Positions 35,044 through 44,671 of a stretch of DNA of 64,000 nt are shown here, piece by piece. Made by a program: the position numbers and the translations under genes. Origin of the DNA: Pseudoalteromonas rubra (GTDB taxonomy: Bacteria; Pseudomonadota; Gammaproteobacteria; Enterobacterales; Alteromonadaceae); contig NZ_CP013612.1 of the NCBI RefSeq assembly GCF_001482385.1, positions 620,001 through 684,000 on the forward strand, in the 5' to 3' direction. How positions within the stretch are numbered: position 1 is the first letter of the stretch; every line of letters begins with the position of its first letter. Below the pieces are notes generated by a model, which was not told the DNA's origin, searched no databases, and was given only the letters and a program-made list of their open reading frames with translations.

Positions 35044-37101
35044 ATGGTCACGCGTTTGCTGAACAGATTTAACCAGTTTGCACTCAAGCTTTCTTCAAAT
35101 ACGGTTGTTTTGTCGTTGCGCGAAGGTTATATCGCGCTCATCCCATTTTTTATTGTTGCATCAGTAATTACTCTTCTAAACCAGTGGCTTGGAGATGACC
35201 TAAGTAAATTAAAGTATCAAGCGCTTGGTGACTTTAATACGCTGGTGTGGGGGATTTTCCCGTTACTTACACTCATTTCTTTCAGTTACTATCTGTCGAA
35301 GAACCTTAAAATACACACCATCGCTGGGCCTGTCTTAGTGCTGGCTTGTTTCACAGCGACGACAGGTTACATTGAGATCAGTCAGGGAGCGCTCAATATA
35401 GTGCACCGTAATGGTATGCTATATTCTCTACTAATGCCGGTTCTGTGTTGTTACCTGCTGGCTTATATTGAGCGGATCCGCTGGTTAAGATTGGTAGGGA
35501 TTAGCTCGATTAGTCTGTTTTTGCGTAAACACCTTAATTTGATCATTCCTTATATTCTCGTCACCGCGATCATTTTGTTAGTTATTCCTCTATTCGATCA
35601 TTTCACCGGTCAGCTTCATAGTACCTTGAAACTGCTTAATCCTACCTGGAGTGTATTCGAGAAAATTTCGGCGCAGCTGATCTTTTCACATTTACTGTGG
35701 TTTATTGGTGTTCATGGCGATAACACATACCATTTGTTGGTGTCGGGCGAGTTAACCGATTATCTGGTGTTACCTCAACTTTCGAGCTACGACTTCTATA
35801 CCTGCTTCGTTATTATTGGTGGTACGGGCTGTATCTGGGGCCTGATCATTGCGTCTTTGCTACTTAAAAATGCACGTCATGAGCGAAGCATAGCAATGAT
35901 TGCTTCGCCGCTTGCGTTGTTTAACATCAGTGAGGTGATGCTCTATGCTTTGCCTATTGTCTTTAATCCTTATCTGCTTATCCCATTTTTGCTGAGCCCT
36001 TTATTAAATGCGTTAATTTCCTATGTGTGTATTTCAACTGGCGTTATCACACTGGCACCTGCAATGGATATTCCCTGGTTTACGCCTGTGTTTATCAGTG
36101 GCTGGTTATTGACGCAAAGTATCAGTGGGGTTGTACTTCAAATCCTATTAATTGCACTCAATGCTGTTTTGTATTATCCATTTTTAAAATTTAACCGGGA
36201 TCACAACTTGTCCGGTAAGGCGTTGGATGTGTTACTTAAGCGATTTACGACTGGCAGATTGATAGAGGCGGGGGCAGAAAGCCTATACACTCGCTCGCAA
36301 CGTGAAGAGCAAATCAATGTACACAGCTTGAAGGAAGTGACGGATGCGCTTAACCGGGGAGAATTGATGTTGTTCTATCAGCCAAAAATAAATCCTTACA
36401 CGAAGGAAGTTGTTGGCTTTGAAGCCTTGTTGAGGTTAAAAGAGGCGGATGGACAGATTCAGGGCCCCTGGTTTTTAGCAACGCTGGAGCAACACTCGCT
36501 GCTACATATCATAGATAACTTTGTTATCGATCAGCTTGAAGTAGACCTTGAGCAGTTTGCCAGAGCAGGGTTCAGGCCCAAAGTCAGTTTTAACATCTCG
36601 CCTCAAAATCTGCTAACCGGCGGGTATAAACGCATCGTGAAGGCATTTGCGGATTATCCAGGTCAGATTGAGGTTGAATTACTTGAGTCCAGTTACATCG
36701 AGGATTTTAACAGGACGGTTGATGTGGTTAATTTGCTTCGTGAGCATAAGATAGCGTGCGCTATGGATGATTTTGGCACGGGCTACTCTTGTCTATCCGT
36801 TTTATCAAAACTCAATATTGATACGATTAAACTAGACCGAAGTTTGTTGCCCGAGAGCTATAACTGTAAATCTGTATCTTTATACACCAATCTTTCGGAG
36901 ATGATCGCTAAACTCGGCTTCCAGCTGGTGGCTGAAGGCGTAGAGACAAAAGAAGAGGAAAATCTGGTTAAACAGTCGCAGGTAGACTGTGTGCAGGGAT
37001 TCCTATATTACAAAGCTATGCCTATAGAGGATGCTATGGGGCTGCTAAATACCCAGGCTAACGGCAACGAACATGAAATGATTCGTGATCCCACAACTTG
37101 A
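35044..37101 (+). CDS. PTS EIIC-like membrane domain fused to EAL phosphodiesterase
   Basis: A 685-residue fusion. Residues about 25-385 are a polytopic membrane domain that looks like the EIIC permease of lactose/cellobiose-type phosphotransferase systems, including LIFSHLLWFIGVHGDNT (the GxHG signature). No EIIA or EIIB domain is present. Residues about 430-665 are an EAL domain: catalytic FEALLRL at residues 459-465, FNISPQNLL, ELLES, DDFGTG near 575, KLDRSLL and LVAEGVET. All key metal residues appear intact, so cyclic-di-GMP hydrolysis is expected. The EIIC part may sense a sugar rather than transport it, which is inference. Confidence 0.9.
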   Translation: MVTRLLNRFNQFALKLSSNTVVLSLREGYIALIPFFIVASVITLLNQWLGDDLSKLKYQALGDFNTLVWGIFPLLTLISFSYYLSKNLKIHTIAGPVLVLACFTATTGYIEISQGALNIVHRNGMLYSLLMPVLCCYLLAYIERIRWLRLVGISSISLFLRKHLNLIIPYILVTAIILLVIPLFDHFTGQLHSTLKLLNPTWSVFEKISAQLIFSHLLWFIGVHGDNTYHLLVSGELTDYLVLPQLSSYDFYTCFVIIGGTGCIWGLIIASLLLKNARHERSIAMIASPLALFNISEVMLYALPIVFNPYLLIPFLLSPLLNALISYVCISTGVITLAPAMDIPWFTPVFISGWLLTQSISGVVLQILLIALNAVLYYPFLKFNRDHNLSGKALDVLLKRFTTGRLIEAGAESLYTRSQREEQINVHSLKEVTDALNRGELMLFYQPKINPYTKEVVGFEALLRLKEADGQIQGPWFLATLEQHSLLHIIDNFVIDQLEVDLEQFARAGFRPKVSFNISPQNLLTGGYKRIVKAFADYPGQIEVELLESSYIEDFNRTVDVVNLLREHKIACAMDDFGTGYSCLSVLSKLNIDTIKLDRSLLPESYNCKSVSLYTNLSEMIAKLGFQLVAEGVETKEEENLVKQSQVDCVQGFLYYKAMPIEDAMGLLNTQANGNEHEMIRDPTT

Positions 37102-37103
37102 GT

Positions 37104-37130
37104 AAGCGGATCAGTGATGATGATCCGCTT
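37104..37130. terminator. hairpin between convergent EAL and alkaline phosphatase genes
   Basis: AAGCGGATCA and its complement separated by seven bases, immediately after the EAL stop. It has no strong T run but sits between convergent genes. Confidence 0.6.
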
Positions 37131-37143
37131 GACCGTATGCTTG

Positions 37144-38445
37144 TTATTTCTCTATGTAGGAGATCAGCTTATCGGCAATTTGCGTGTTGTTCAGAGAACC
37201 AATGAATGCATCGCGTCCTTCGCCATAGGCAAATACCTGTACATCGATTGCTGTGTGCCCCTTGGTTGTCCAGCCAGTATAGCTGGCATCATTGATGATT
37301 TTATTTGCTGCTTTATATAAGGCCTCTTTTGAGTCCTTTTGTGCTTTGATAAGCGCCTTCTTGGTGTCTTCGTCAAAGGGCAAACCGGTCAGCTGAGTCC
37401 AGAACTTGGCCATTTGCTTAGGTTTCGCCTCTGAAATAGTATTGGTAAGCTCTTTCACTGAGGCTTTCGCTTTTGCAACAACATTTGTCTTCCATTGATA
37501 TACGCCATTGCTCCCCAGCGTCAGGCCGCCGGTAGAGTGATCAGCAGTCACAACCAATATTGTGTCAGGATTTTTGTCTATATAGGCCTTAGCTGCGGTG
37601 ATTGCGCCAGCGAAATCGTCCATTTCTTTCATCGCACAAGCGATGTCATTTGCATGTCCACACCAGTCGATCTGACTGCCTTCAATCATAACAAAGAAGC
37701 CTTTTTCATTGTTTTTGTCTAACAAATCCAGGGCTTTATTAGTCATTGTGGTCAGTCGCTTAGGTTCCTCACTGTCTATTGCATGAGGAAAAGCAACCTC
37801 TGCGAATAAACCCAGTGCCGGAAGGCGGCTGAGTGAATCAAGCTTGTCAAACGCGTCAGCATACTGGTAACCGGCTTCTTTGAATTCGCTGACCAGGTTT
37901 CTGTCATCACGAATAAAGTACTTGGTACCACCACCTAGCAGCAAGTCGACGGGTAATTTACCAGCAATTTTGTTGTCAATATAATCATCTGCAATTTCGT
38001 CATAGTTACGTCTTGATTCATTGTGTGCCGCGAAACTTGCTGGTGTGGCGTGGTTTATCTGGGATGTTGCCACGAGTGCTGTTGTCATGCCTTGCTCTTT
38101 GGCAATTTCCAACATAGTTTTAAGAGATTGCTTATGTGTATCTACCGCAATTGCTCCGTTGTAGCTTTTTTCGGCTGTACTGAGCGCCGTTGCGCCAGCT
38201 GCGCTGTCTGTCACCACGGTATCGTCGTCTGGATAGGTATGCGCCATGCCCACCAGGATAGAGTCAAATACAGTCGGTTCAACGAATTTGGTCGCTTTAT
38301 CGTCCTGCATATAACGATAGGCTGTAGTGAAGGCTGGCCCCATACCATCACCAATCATATAAATGATATTCTTTGGTGCAGCAAATACTGAGTTTGATAA
38401 GGTACAGCCCAGGGCAAACGCCAGAGCGCTAATGTTGCGTGTCAT
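37144..38445 (-). CDS. alkaline phosphatase (PhoA family), secreted
   Basis: A 433-residue protein with a signal peptide (cleavage after SNSVFA, about residue 22). Catalytic blocks: MIGDGMG metal site, nucleophile Ser81 in VVTDSAAGATALS, IEGSQIDWCGHAND, and VTADHSTGGLTLG; the late HTA block is present as GHTAIDV. It hydrolyses phosphomonoesters in the periplasm or outside to release phosphate. It stands alone; I did not identify a pho box. Confidence 0.94.
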   Translation of the reverse strand: MTRNISALAFALGCTLSNSVFAAPKNIIYMIGDGMGPAFTTAYRYMQDDKATKFVEPTVFDSILVGMAHTYPDDDTVVTDSAAGATALSTAEKSYNGAIAVDTHKQSLKTMLEIAKEQGMTTALVATSQINHATPASFAAHNESRRNYDEIADDYIDNKIAGKLPVDLLLGGGTKYFIRDDRNLVSEFKEAGYQYADAFDKLDSLSRLPALGLFAEVAFPHAIDSEEPKRLTTMTNKALDLLDKNNEKGFFVMIEGSQIDWCGHANDIACAMKEMDDFAGAITAAKAYIDKNPDTILVVTADHSTGGLTLGSNGVYQWKTNVVAKAKASVKELTNTISEAKPKQMAKFWTQLTGLPFDEDTKKALIKAQKDSKEALYKAANKIINDASYTGWTTKGHTAIDVQVFAYGEGRDAFIGSLNNTQIADKLISYIEK

Positions 38446-38582
38446 AAATGATCCTTAATGTTCCCGTATTTTTGCTCGTATTGGCAATGAGTCAACCATT
38501 GTGAGGACAGTGATTAGTACTTTGCACGCGAGCTATAATGCGTAGAATATTAATGTAATACGCTCAATAAGAATATGAATTT

Positions 38583-39467
38583 ATGTTGATTACTATTAAA
38601 AACAAGATAAAACAAGGACGGGTGGGTGGGTTCGCCTACCAGGAAGTGGGAGAGGGGGAGCAAGTTGTCCTGATGTTGCATGGCTGGCAGGATAACAGCA
38701 ACAGCTTTTTGCCGTTGTTAGATAAGTTGCCACACCGTGCGCTAGAGGCGTTTAAGTTTATTGCGTTAGATTTCCCGGGTCATGGTAGTTCGGACTGGCG
38801 AAGTGCCGACGCGCATTATTATTTTGTAGAATATGTTTATGATGTTTTGGCTTTTCTTCGCGCTAAGCATATTGAGTGTTGCCATATCGTCGGGCATTCG
38901 ATGGGGGCTTTGGTTGGTGGTTTGTTCACCAGCCTGTATCCTGAAAAAGTAAATACACTGACATTGATAGACGGTATTGGACTATTATATCAAAGTGATA
39001 AAAACGCTAAGCAACAGTTGCTTGATGCATTTGCAGCACGGCAGGTAGTTGAGCAAGTTAACGAGACAACTTTGCGCCTGTTTGCTGACAAACAAGCTAT
39101 CATCAAAGCACGGCTTAAAGTTAGCGATTTCAACGAAGAAATTGCTGCTATATTAATGGAGCGAAACATTGAAGAGCTTGAGGAGGGCGCGCGCTTAACG
39201 ACGGACCCAAAATTAAAGCTACCTTCTACAACGCGTTTTTCACGTGCTCAGGCGCTATCGCTGTTGCAAGGTGTGAAAACGCCCGCTTTGGCAATTATGG
39301 GGGCGTCTGGGTACGCACAAATGAAGCATAGCTTAGGGCAGTTTTCTGAATGCTTTGAAGCGTTTACATGTATAGAGGTTGCAGGTGGACACCACTGTCA
39401 CATGGAGAATCCGGAACAAGTGTTAGAACAGGTTTTAACACATATAAAACATCCCGGCGTTTCCTGA
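38583..39467 (+). CDS. alpha/beta hydrolase
   Basis: A 294-residue serine hydrolase. Oxyanion-hole segment MLHGWQDNSNSF, core DFPGHGSSDW, nucleophile elbow GHSMGAL (Ser106) and C-terminal catalytic His in AGGHHCHMENPE. No signal peptide, so cytosolic. It resembles esterases of the MhpC/YbfF kind. The next gene, fadD, follows after about 120 bases in the same direction; a link to lipid metabolism is possible but unproven. Confidence 0.9.
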   Translation: MLITIKNKIKQGRVGGFAYQEVGEGEQVVLMLHGWQDNSNSFLPLLDKLPHRALEAFKFIALDFPGHGSSDWRSADAHYYFVEYVYDVLAFLRAKHIECCHIVGHSMGALVGGLFTSLYPEKVNTLTLIDGIGLLYQSDKNAKQQLLDAFAARQVVEQVNETTLRLFADKQAIIKARLKVSDFNEEIAAILMERNIEELEEGARLTTDPKLKLPSTTRFSRAQALSLLQGVKTPALAIMGASGYAQMKHSLGQFSECFEAFTCIEVAGGHHCHMENPEQVLEQVLTHIKHPGVS

Positions 39468-39589
39468 TTGTATAATTGTGTCAAATGTGGGACTATCTGA
39501 GCTTTAGAGTATTTACTCAATTGTTTGTGTGCCTTAATTGTATTAAGGTAAGACCAATATAAAAAATAACGAGAACACAGGAGCTTAGA

Positions 39590-41239
39590 GTGGAAAAAAT
39601 CTGGCTAAAGCGCTACCCCGAAGGGGTGCCGGAAACAATCGACCCAGAACACTACAACTCGCTGCTTGAACTATTCGACAAAAGTTTTAGAGAGTTTGCC
39701 CAGTTACCGGCTTTCAGTAACATGGGTAAAACAATGACTTACCAACAAGTTGATGAGGCTACCAAGGCAGTTGCCAGTTATATTCAAAATACCCTTAAAT
39801 TAGGTAAAGGGGACAAAATAGCGGTGATGATGCCAAACCTGCTGCAAACCCCCATCACCATTTTGGGGGTGTTACGAGCTGGTTGTACGGTGGTCAATGT
39901 GAACCCCTTGTACACAGTGCGAGAGCTTGAGCATCAGCTTAATGACTCAGAAACAAAAGCAATCTTCATATTGGCAAACTTTGCACATACACTCGAAAAG
40001 GCACTGCCAACGACGGGCGTCAAACATATAGTGGTGACGCAAATTGGCGACATGCTAGGTGGCATCAAGAAGCACTTAGTCAATTTTGTGGTTAAAAAGT
40101 TTAAGAAAATGGTGCCTGATTATGACTTGCCGGACGTAAAGCCTTTTGCACAAGCGATAAGTGCTGACCCCAGCCAATATAAAGTACCTGAGGTGGCACT
40201 AACAGACTTGGCATTTCTCCAGTATACGGGTGGTACGACCGGAGTTTCCAAAGGTGCAATGCTGACTCACGGCAATATGGTTGCGAATTTGGAGCAGGTT
40301 TCTGGTTGTCTTGATAAAGTACTGGATAAGGGTCGCGAAGTAGTCGTGACTGCGTTACCGCTTTATCATATTTTTGCACTGACAGCGAACTGCCTTACCT
40401 TCATGAAGTATGGTGGCCACAACCTATTGATCACAAACCCGAGGGATATGCCTGGCTTTGTTAAAGAGTTATCAAAATACCCCTTCACCGTCATGACTGG
40501 CGTAAATACTTTGTTTAACGGTTTACTTAACACGCCAGGGTTTTCCGACCTGGACTTTTCAACACTGAAGGTGTCGCTTGGTGGTGGTATGGCTGTGCAG
40601 CGACCAGTTGCTGAGCGGTGGCAAAATGTGACAAAGAGCAAGCTTATGGAAGGCTATGGCCTGACAGAGTGTGCGCCTTTGGTTACTATTTGTCCATGGG
40701 ACATTGATGGCTATAATGGTTCAATTGGATTACCGGCACCCAGTACGGATCTGAAAATCATTAATGATCAGGGTGAAGAGATGCCGCTGGGCGAGCCAGG
40801 AGAGCTTTGTGTTAAAGGTCCTCAGGTCATGGCTGGCTACTATAATCGTCCGGACGCAACAGCTGAATGTTTGCAGGATGGCTGGTTCGCAACAGGTGAT
40901 ATTGCTATTTATGATGAAGAAGGCTTTTTCTACATCGTAGATCGTAAAAAAGATATGATTTTGGTCTCTGGTTTTAACGTGTTCCCTAATGAGATTGAAG
41001 AAGTCGTTGCAATGCACGATGGTGTGTTGGAAGTGGCAGCTGTCGGTGTGCCGCATGAAGTCAGTGGCGAACAGGTGAAAGTTTTTGTTGTGAGAAAGGA
41101 TCCATCTTTGACAGAAAAAGATATAATAAGTCATTGTCGCGACAAGCTAACCAATTATAAAGTCCCTAAATTGGTCGAATTCAGAGATGAATTACCGAAG
41201 ACCAATGTCGGCAAAATATTGCGTAGGGCATTAAAGTAA
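39590..41239 (+). CDS. fadD: long-chain fatty-acid-CoA ligase
   Basis: A 549-residue ANL-family enzyme starting at GTG (39590, [18 protein letters not shown]). The AMP-binding motif [20 protein letters not shown] signature region [10 protein letters not shown]...[29 protein letters not shown] and the C-terminal catalytic Lys in [12 protein letters not shown] are intact. It activates imported long-chain fatty acids for beta-oxidation. The fadD-rnd order is conserved among gammaproteobacteria. Confidence 0.96.
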   Translation: MEKIWLKRYPEGVPETIDPEHYNSLLELFDKSFREFAQLPAFSNMGKTMTYQQVDEATKAVASYIQNTLKLGKGDKIAVMMPNLLQTPITILGVLRAGCTVVNVNPLYTVRELEHQLNDSETKAIFILANFAHTLEKALPTTGVKHIVVTQIGDMLGGIKKHLVNFVVKKFKKMVPDYDLPDVKPFAQAISADPSQYKVPEVALTDLAFLQYTGGTTGVSKGAMLTHGNMVANLEQVSGCLDKVLDKGREVVVTALPLYHIFALTANCLTFMKYGGHNLLITNPRDMPGFVKELSKYPFTVMTGVNTLFNGLLNTPGFSDLDFSTLKVSLGGGMAVQRPVAERWQNVTKSKLMEGYGLTECAPLVTICPWDIDGYNGSIGLPAPSTDLKIINDQGEEMPLGEPGELCVKGPQVMAGYYNRPDATAECLQDGWFATGDIAIYDEEGFFYIVDRKKDMILVSGFNVFPNEIEEVVAMHDGVLEVAAVGVPHEVSGEQVKVFVVRKDPSLTEKDIISHCRDKLTNYKVPKLVEFRDELPKTNVGKILRRALK

Positions 41240-41243
41240 AGAG

Positions 41244-41268
41244 AAACCGGCGAAAGCCGGTTTTTTAT
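41244..41268 (+). terminator. Rho-independent terminator after fadD
   Basis: AAACCGGC, GAAA loop, GCCGGTTT and further T. Confidence 0.92.
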
Positions 41269-41279
41269 AGGGAGTAAAT

Positions 41280-42413
41280 GTGCAGTATCAATTTATCCAA
41301 CATCAAACTGAGCTTGATGCTTTTACAGCGAAACTGACAGATAGCGATGTGCTTGCGATAGACACAGAGTTTATGCGCCGAAGAACTTTGTATCCAGAAA
41401 TCGCGTTGATCCAGGTTTATAACGGTGAGCATCTTGCCCTGATAGACCCATTAAGTGAGCTCGATTTTTCAGGGTTATGGCATTTACTTCGGGATGAACA
41501 GATCGTAAAAGTACTTCATTCTCCCTCTGAAGATATCGAGGTATTCCAGAAGTTTGCAGGATTTGTACCCGCACCACTGTTTGATACGCAGTTTGCATTG
41601 CAGCTGCTTGGAGAGGGGAATTGTGTCGGATTCGCCAATATGGTGAAAATGATGCTGGATGTTGAACTTGATAAGAGTATGTCCAGAACTGACTGGCTCA
41701 AACGTCCATTACAGGCAAGCCAGCTTGAGTATGCTGCGGCGGATGTATTTTACCTGCTCCCTTGCTATGAAAGTCTCAGCAAAAAGGTCGCTGAGAAAGG
41801 GTTGTCGGATATCGTGACCTCTGAGTCCCAACTGATTGCCCAAAAGCGTGCTTTCAGGACGCCGGACGCTTATCTATATTTAAGTGTAAAAAATGTCTGG
41901 CAATTAAAACCTCGGGACCTGGCTGTATTACGTGAGCTTGCAAGTTGGCGACAAAATAAAGCCGAGAAGAAAAACCTGGCACTTAACTTTGTACTTAAAG
42001 AACAAAATATGGTTGAGATTGCAAAACGTCGGCCATGCTCGCTGAACAGCCTTCGTAATGTACCTGGTGTGGAACAAATGGAAGTAAACCGCTCTGGTAA
42101 GGAAATTCTGGCGTGTATTGAAGCTGGTAAAGCTGTACCAGAAGCTGATTTACCAAAACGGGTGCAACGATTGATTGATTTCCCCGGTTATAAGGGGGCT
42201 GCTAAAGAAATAAAACAATCGATAGCTGAAGTTGCTAAACAACAGGGGATCCCGCTGGATGTATTTGCTTCTAAGAAGCAAATTAATCAGGTGATAGGGT
42301 GGAACTGGAAACTAGATGATGCGCAAAGAAATAAGTTTATGAAGCCAGATTTGTTTTTGGGCTGGCGTGATAGTCAGTTAAAAGATGCACTTTCTAAATG
42401 GCAGGTTGAGTAG
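41280..42413 (+). CDS. rnd: ribonuclease D
   Basis: A 377-residue DEDDy exonuclease with start GTG at 41280 preceded by GGGAG. Exo motifs: I DTEFMRRRTLYPEIALIQ, II HSPSEDIEVF, III QLEYAAADVFYLLPCY. HRDC domain(s) follow (DLAVLRELASWRQNKAEKKN). It trims 3' ends of tRNA precursors. It lies head-to-tail with fadD and converges with minE across a terminator. Confidence 0.96.
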   Translation: MQYQFIQHQTELDAFTAKLTDSDVLAIDTEFMRRRTLYPEIALIQVYNGEHLALIDPLSELDFSGLWHLLRDEQIVKVLHSPSEDIEVFQKFAGFVPAPLFDTQFALQLLGEGNCVGFANMVKMMLDVELDKSMSRTDWLKRPLQASQLEYAAADVFYLLPCYESLSKKVAEKGLSDIVTSESQLIAQKRAFRTPDAYLYLSVKNVWQLKPRDLAVLRELASWRQNKAEKKNLALNFVLKEQNMVEIAKRRPCSLNSLRNVPGVEQMEVNRSGKEILACIEAGKAVPEADLPKRVQRLIDFPGYKGAAKEIKQSIAEVAKQQGIPLDVFASKKQINQVIGWNWKLDDAQRNKFMKPDLFLGWRDSQLKDALSKWQVE

Positions 42414-42430
42414 AGATTTAAGATACAAAA

Positions 42431-42451
42431 ACGCCGCACATTGTGCGGCGT
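42431..42451. terminator. bidirectional terminator between rnd and minE
   Basis: ACGCCGCACA and TGTGCGGCGT around one base, with A tract before and T tract after. Confidence 0.93.
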
Positions 42452-42464
42452 TTTTGTATGCGTG

Positions 42465-42728
42465 TTACTTTTGTTCGTCATCCGGAAGCGTTACATTAAG
42501 CTCTAATACAGCTAAATCGTCTTCGTTTTGCTCAAACTGAACATTGACCGCATCCGAGTCAACTTTGACATACTTACGGATAACTTCGAGTATGTCTTGC
42601 TTTAACTGAGGCAGATAATCGGGGGTGCCACGCTTGGAGCGTTCATGGGCAACGATTATTTGTAGCCGCTCTTTAGCCAGCGAAGCGCTGGACTTTTTCT
42701 CGGATCGAAAATAATCAAGTAAAGACAC
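42465..42728 (-). CDS. minE: cell division topological specificity factor MinE
   Basis: An 87-residue protein from the GTG at 42728 ([39 protein letters not shown]). GGAGG lies five bases upstream at the end of minD; an in-frame TTG at 42740 is disfavoured. The anti-MinCD helix ([10 protein letters not shown]) and the C-terminal dimer domain are present. It drives MinD off the membrane to give pole-to-pole oscillation. Confidence 0.96.
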   Translation of the reverse strand: MSLLDYFRSEKKSSASLAKERLQIIVAHERSKRGTPDYLPQLKQDILEVIRKYVKVDSDAVNVQFEQNEDDLAVLELNVTLPDDEQK

Positions 42729-42729
42729 A

Positions 42730-43539
42730 TTAACCTCCAAAAATCCGCTTTAACAGTCCTTTCTTTTCAACGTTCAAAAATCTGAAGTCGATGATTTCAC
42801 CCAATAAGCGATTGATAGCATCGCTGTATGCCTGTCCTGCATCTGATTCTGTATCTAGGATAACAGGTTGTCCCGAGTTAGATGCATTTAAAACGGCTTT
42901 AGACTCTGGGATCACACCGAGTAAGTCGATTGCCAGGATCTCCTGAACATCTTCCACCGACAACATGTCGCCGCTTTCAACACGCTCTGGATTATAGCGG
43001 GTAAGTAGTAGGTGCTCTTTTACTGGTTCCAGACCATCTTCTGCGCGTTTTGATTTGCTTTGTAAAATCCCAAGAATGCGATCAGAGTCTCGAACGGAAG
43101 AAACTTCTGGGTTAGTTGTTACAATCGCTTCATCGGCAAAGTACAGTGCCATCATCGCACCGGCTTCGATGCCTGCAGGGGAGTCGCAGATAATAAAATC
43201 AAAGTCTTCCGACATTTCTTTTAATACACGTTCAACGCCTTCTTTTGTCAGGGCATCTTTGTCGCGAGTTTGTGACGCAGGTAAGATATAGAGTTTTTCA
43301 ACGCGTTTATCTTTGATCAGCGCCTGATTAAGGTTTGCCTCACCATTTATGACGTTTACAAAATCATAGACGACGCGACGTTCGCAGCCCATGATGAGAT
43401 CTAAGTTACGCAGGCCAATATCAAAGTCGATAATGGCTGTTTTGTATCCTTTAAGCGCAAGACCTGTGCCGATCGCTGCACTTGATGTGGTTTTACCTAC
43501 ACCACCTTTACCTGAAGTTACGACAATAATCTTTGCCAT
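42730..43539 (-). CDS. minD: septum site-determining ATPase MinD
   Basis: A 269-residue deviant Walker-A ATPase: [43 protein letters not shown], with the C-terminal membrane-binding amphipathic helix [11 protein letters not shown]. It recruits MinC and MinE to the membrane. It is five bases from minC and one base from the minE start, so an operon. Confidence 0.97.
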   Translation of the reverse strand: MAKIIVVTSGKGGVGKTTSSAAIGTGLALKGYKTAIIDFDIGLRNLDLIMGCERRVVYDFVNVINGEANLNQALIKDKRVEKLYILPASQTRDKDALTKEGVERVLKEMSEDFDFIICDSPAGIEAGAMMALYFADEAIVTTNPEVSSVRDSDRILGILQSKSKRAEDGLEPVKEHLLLTRYNPERVESGDMLSVEDVQEILAIDLLGVIPESKAVLNASNSGQPVILDTESDAGQAYSDAINRLLGEIIDFRFLNVEKKGLLKRIFGG

Positions 43540-43544
43540 CTGAA

Positions 43545-44246
43545 TTATCCTTTGACCAATGCTGTTAATTCTAATGATTCGTTATTTTGTGAAATCTGGC
43601 AGGCCTTGCTCCAGTGCTCACCCTGAAGAGAGTCACTGATCCAATAACTGCCGCCGACTGAAACAAGCTCTGCTTCAAGTTTCTGACAGTAGATACTCGC
43701 CTCATGATTTCCTTGCGCACCAGCGATAGCACGGCCTCTGAGCGTGCCATAGATGTGAATATTGCCATCGGCAATGACCTCTGCACCGTGGCTGACTGCG
43801 CCAAGTACAATGAGATCCCGGTCCTTCGCGTAAATTTGTTGCCCGGAGCGTACTGTGCCATTAATGACCTGAGCACCAAGATAGACTTCTTTTTCGACTA
43901 TTTGTGTGTCTTGGCTATCCTGGGTAACAGGTTTAACATCTTTAGTATAGTTTAATACAGATAAGCCAATTTCTTTGGCTTCTGCATTGTGCTGTTCTGT
44001 ACCGTTACAAATACCAACCGGGTTTAATGCTAACGCCGCAAGAATACGTTTCAAATCGCTGAGCACTATGCTCTGCTCCCGGACGTCTGCAAGATTGATT
44101 ACGATGGGTGCTCCTTTAAAAAACTTAGGAGCTTGGGAAATTTTATCACTCAGTTGCTGTTTTACATTACCAAGGTCGGCATCGAAGAGGTGTAAAACTG
44201 AGAGAGTAAACAGGTTTCCCTTCAATTCAAAAGACTGTGTAGACAT
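43545..44246 (-). CDS. minC: septum formation inhibitor MinC
   Basis: A 233-residue protein. The N-terminal FtsZ-inhibiting domain (FELKGNLFTLSVLHLFDADLGNVKQQL) is followed after a linker (about residues 105-125) by the beta-helical C-terminal dimer and MinD-binding domain with VRSGQQIYAKDRDLIVLGAVSHGAEVIADGNIHIYGTLRGRAIAG. First gene of minCDE. Confidence 0.96.
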   Translation of the reverse strand: MSTQSFELKGNLFTLSVLHLFDADLGNVKQQLSDKISQAPKFFKGAPIVINLADVREQSIVLSDLKRILAALALNPVGICNGTEQHNAEAKEIGLSVLNYTKDVKPVTQDSQDTQIVEKEVYLGAQVINGTVRSGQQIYAKDRDLIVLGAVSHGAEVIADGNIHIYGTLRGRAIAGAQGNHEASIYCQKLEAELVSVGGSYWISDSLQGEHWSKACQISQNNESLELTALVKG

Positions 44247-44389
44247 AAGCGCTCAATACCAGTGCGAACTCTGATTAATATTGTTCTGACCCCGTACTCT
44301 GTACGTTTGAGAGTCGCAAAACTTTCCAAATATTATATAGGTCATGGTATAGTGCTGCTCTCAGATTAGCAAGATTTTATAGGGTTATA

Positions 44390-44671
44390 ATGCTAGCCGC
44401 AGTATATAAAAGTAGTAAAAAAGCCGATACCTATCTTTTTATTGAAAAACGAGACGATTTTAGCAAAGTCCCTGACCCTTTAATGGCTACTTTTGGTACG
44501 CCAATATTTGTAATCATTGTGGATTTAGCAAAACGCAAGAAACTCGGTACTGCTGATTTAAGTAACGTTAAGCAGAAATTAATCGAAGATGGGTTTTATT
44601 TGCAGCTGCCACCTCCACAAGAAAATCTTCTGGACGAATTAAAAAGACAAAACGGAGTAAAAAGTGACTAA
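44390..44671 (+). CDS. ycgL: YcgL domain protein
   Basis: A 93-residue protein with the YcgL pattern: MLAAVYKSSKKADTYLFIEKRDDFSKVPDPLMATFG and GFYLQLPPPQENLLDELKR. The family is restricted to gammaproteobacteria and is usually found next to minCDE, as here (divergent). Function unknown. It overlaps the start of the downstream transglycosylase gene by eight bases. Confidence 0.93.
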   Translation: MLAAVYKSSKKADTYLFIEKRDDFSKVPDPLMATFGTPIFVIIVDLAKRKKLGTADLSNVKQKLIEDGFYLQLPPPQENLLDELKRQNGVKSD

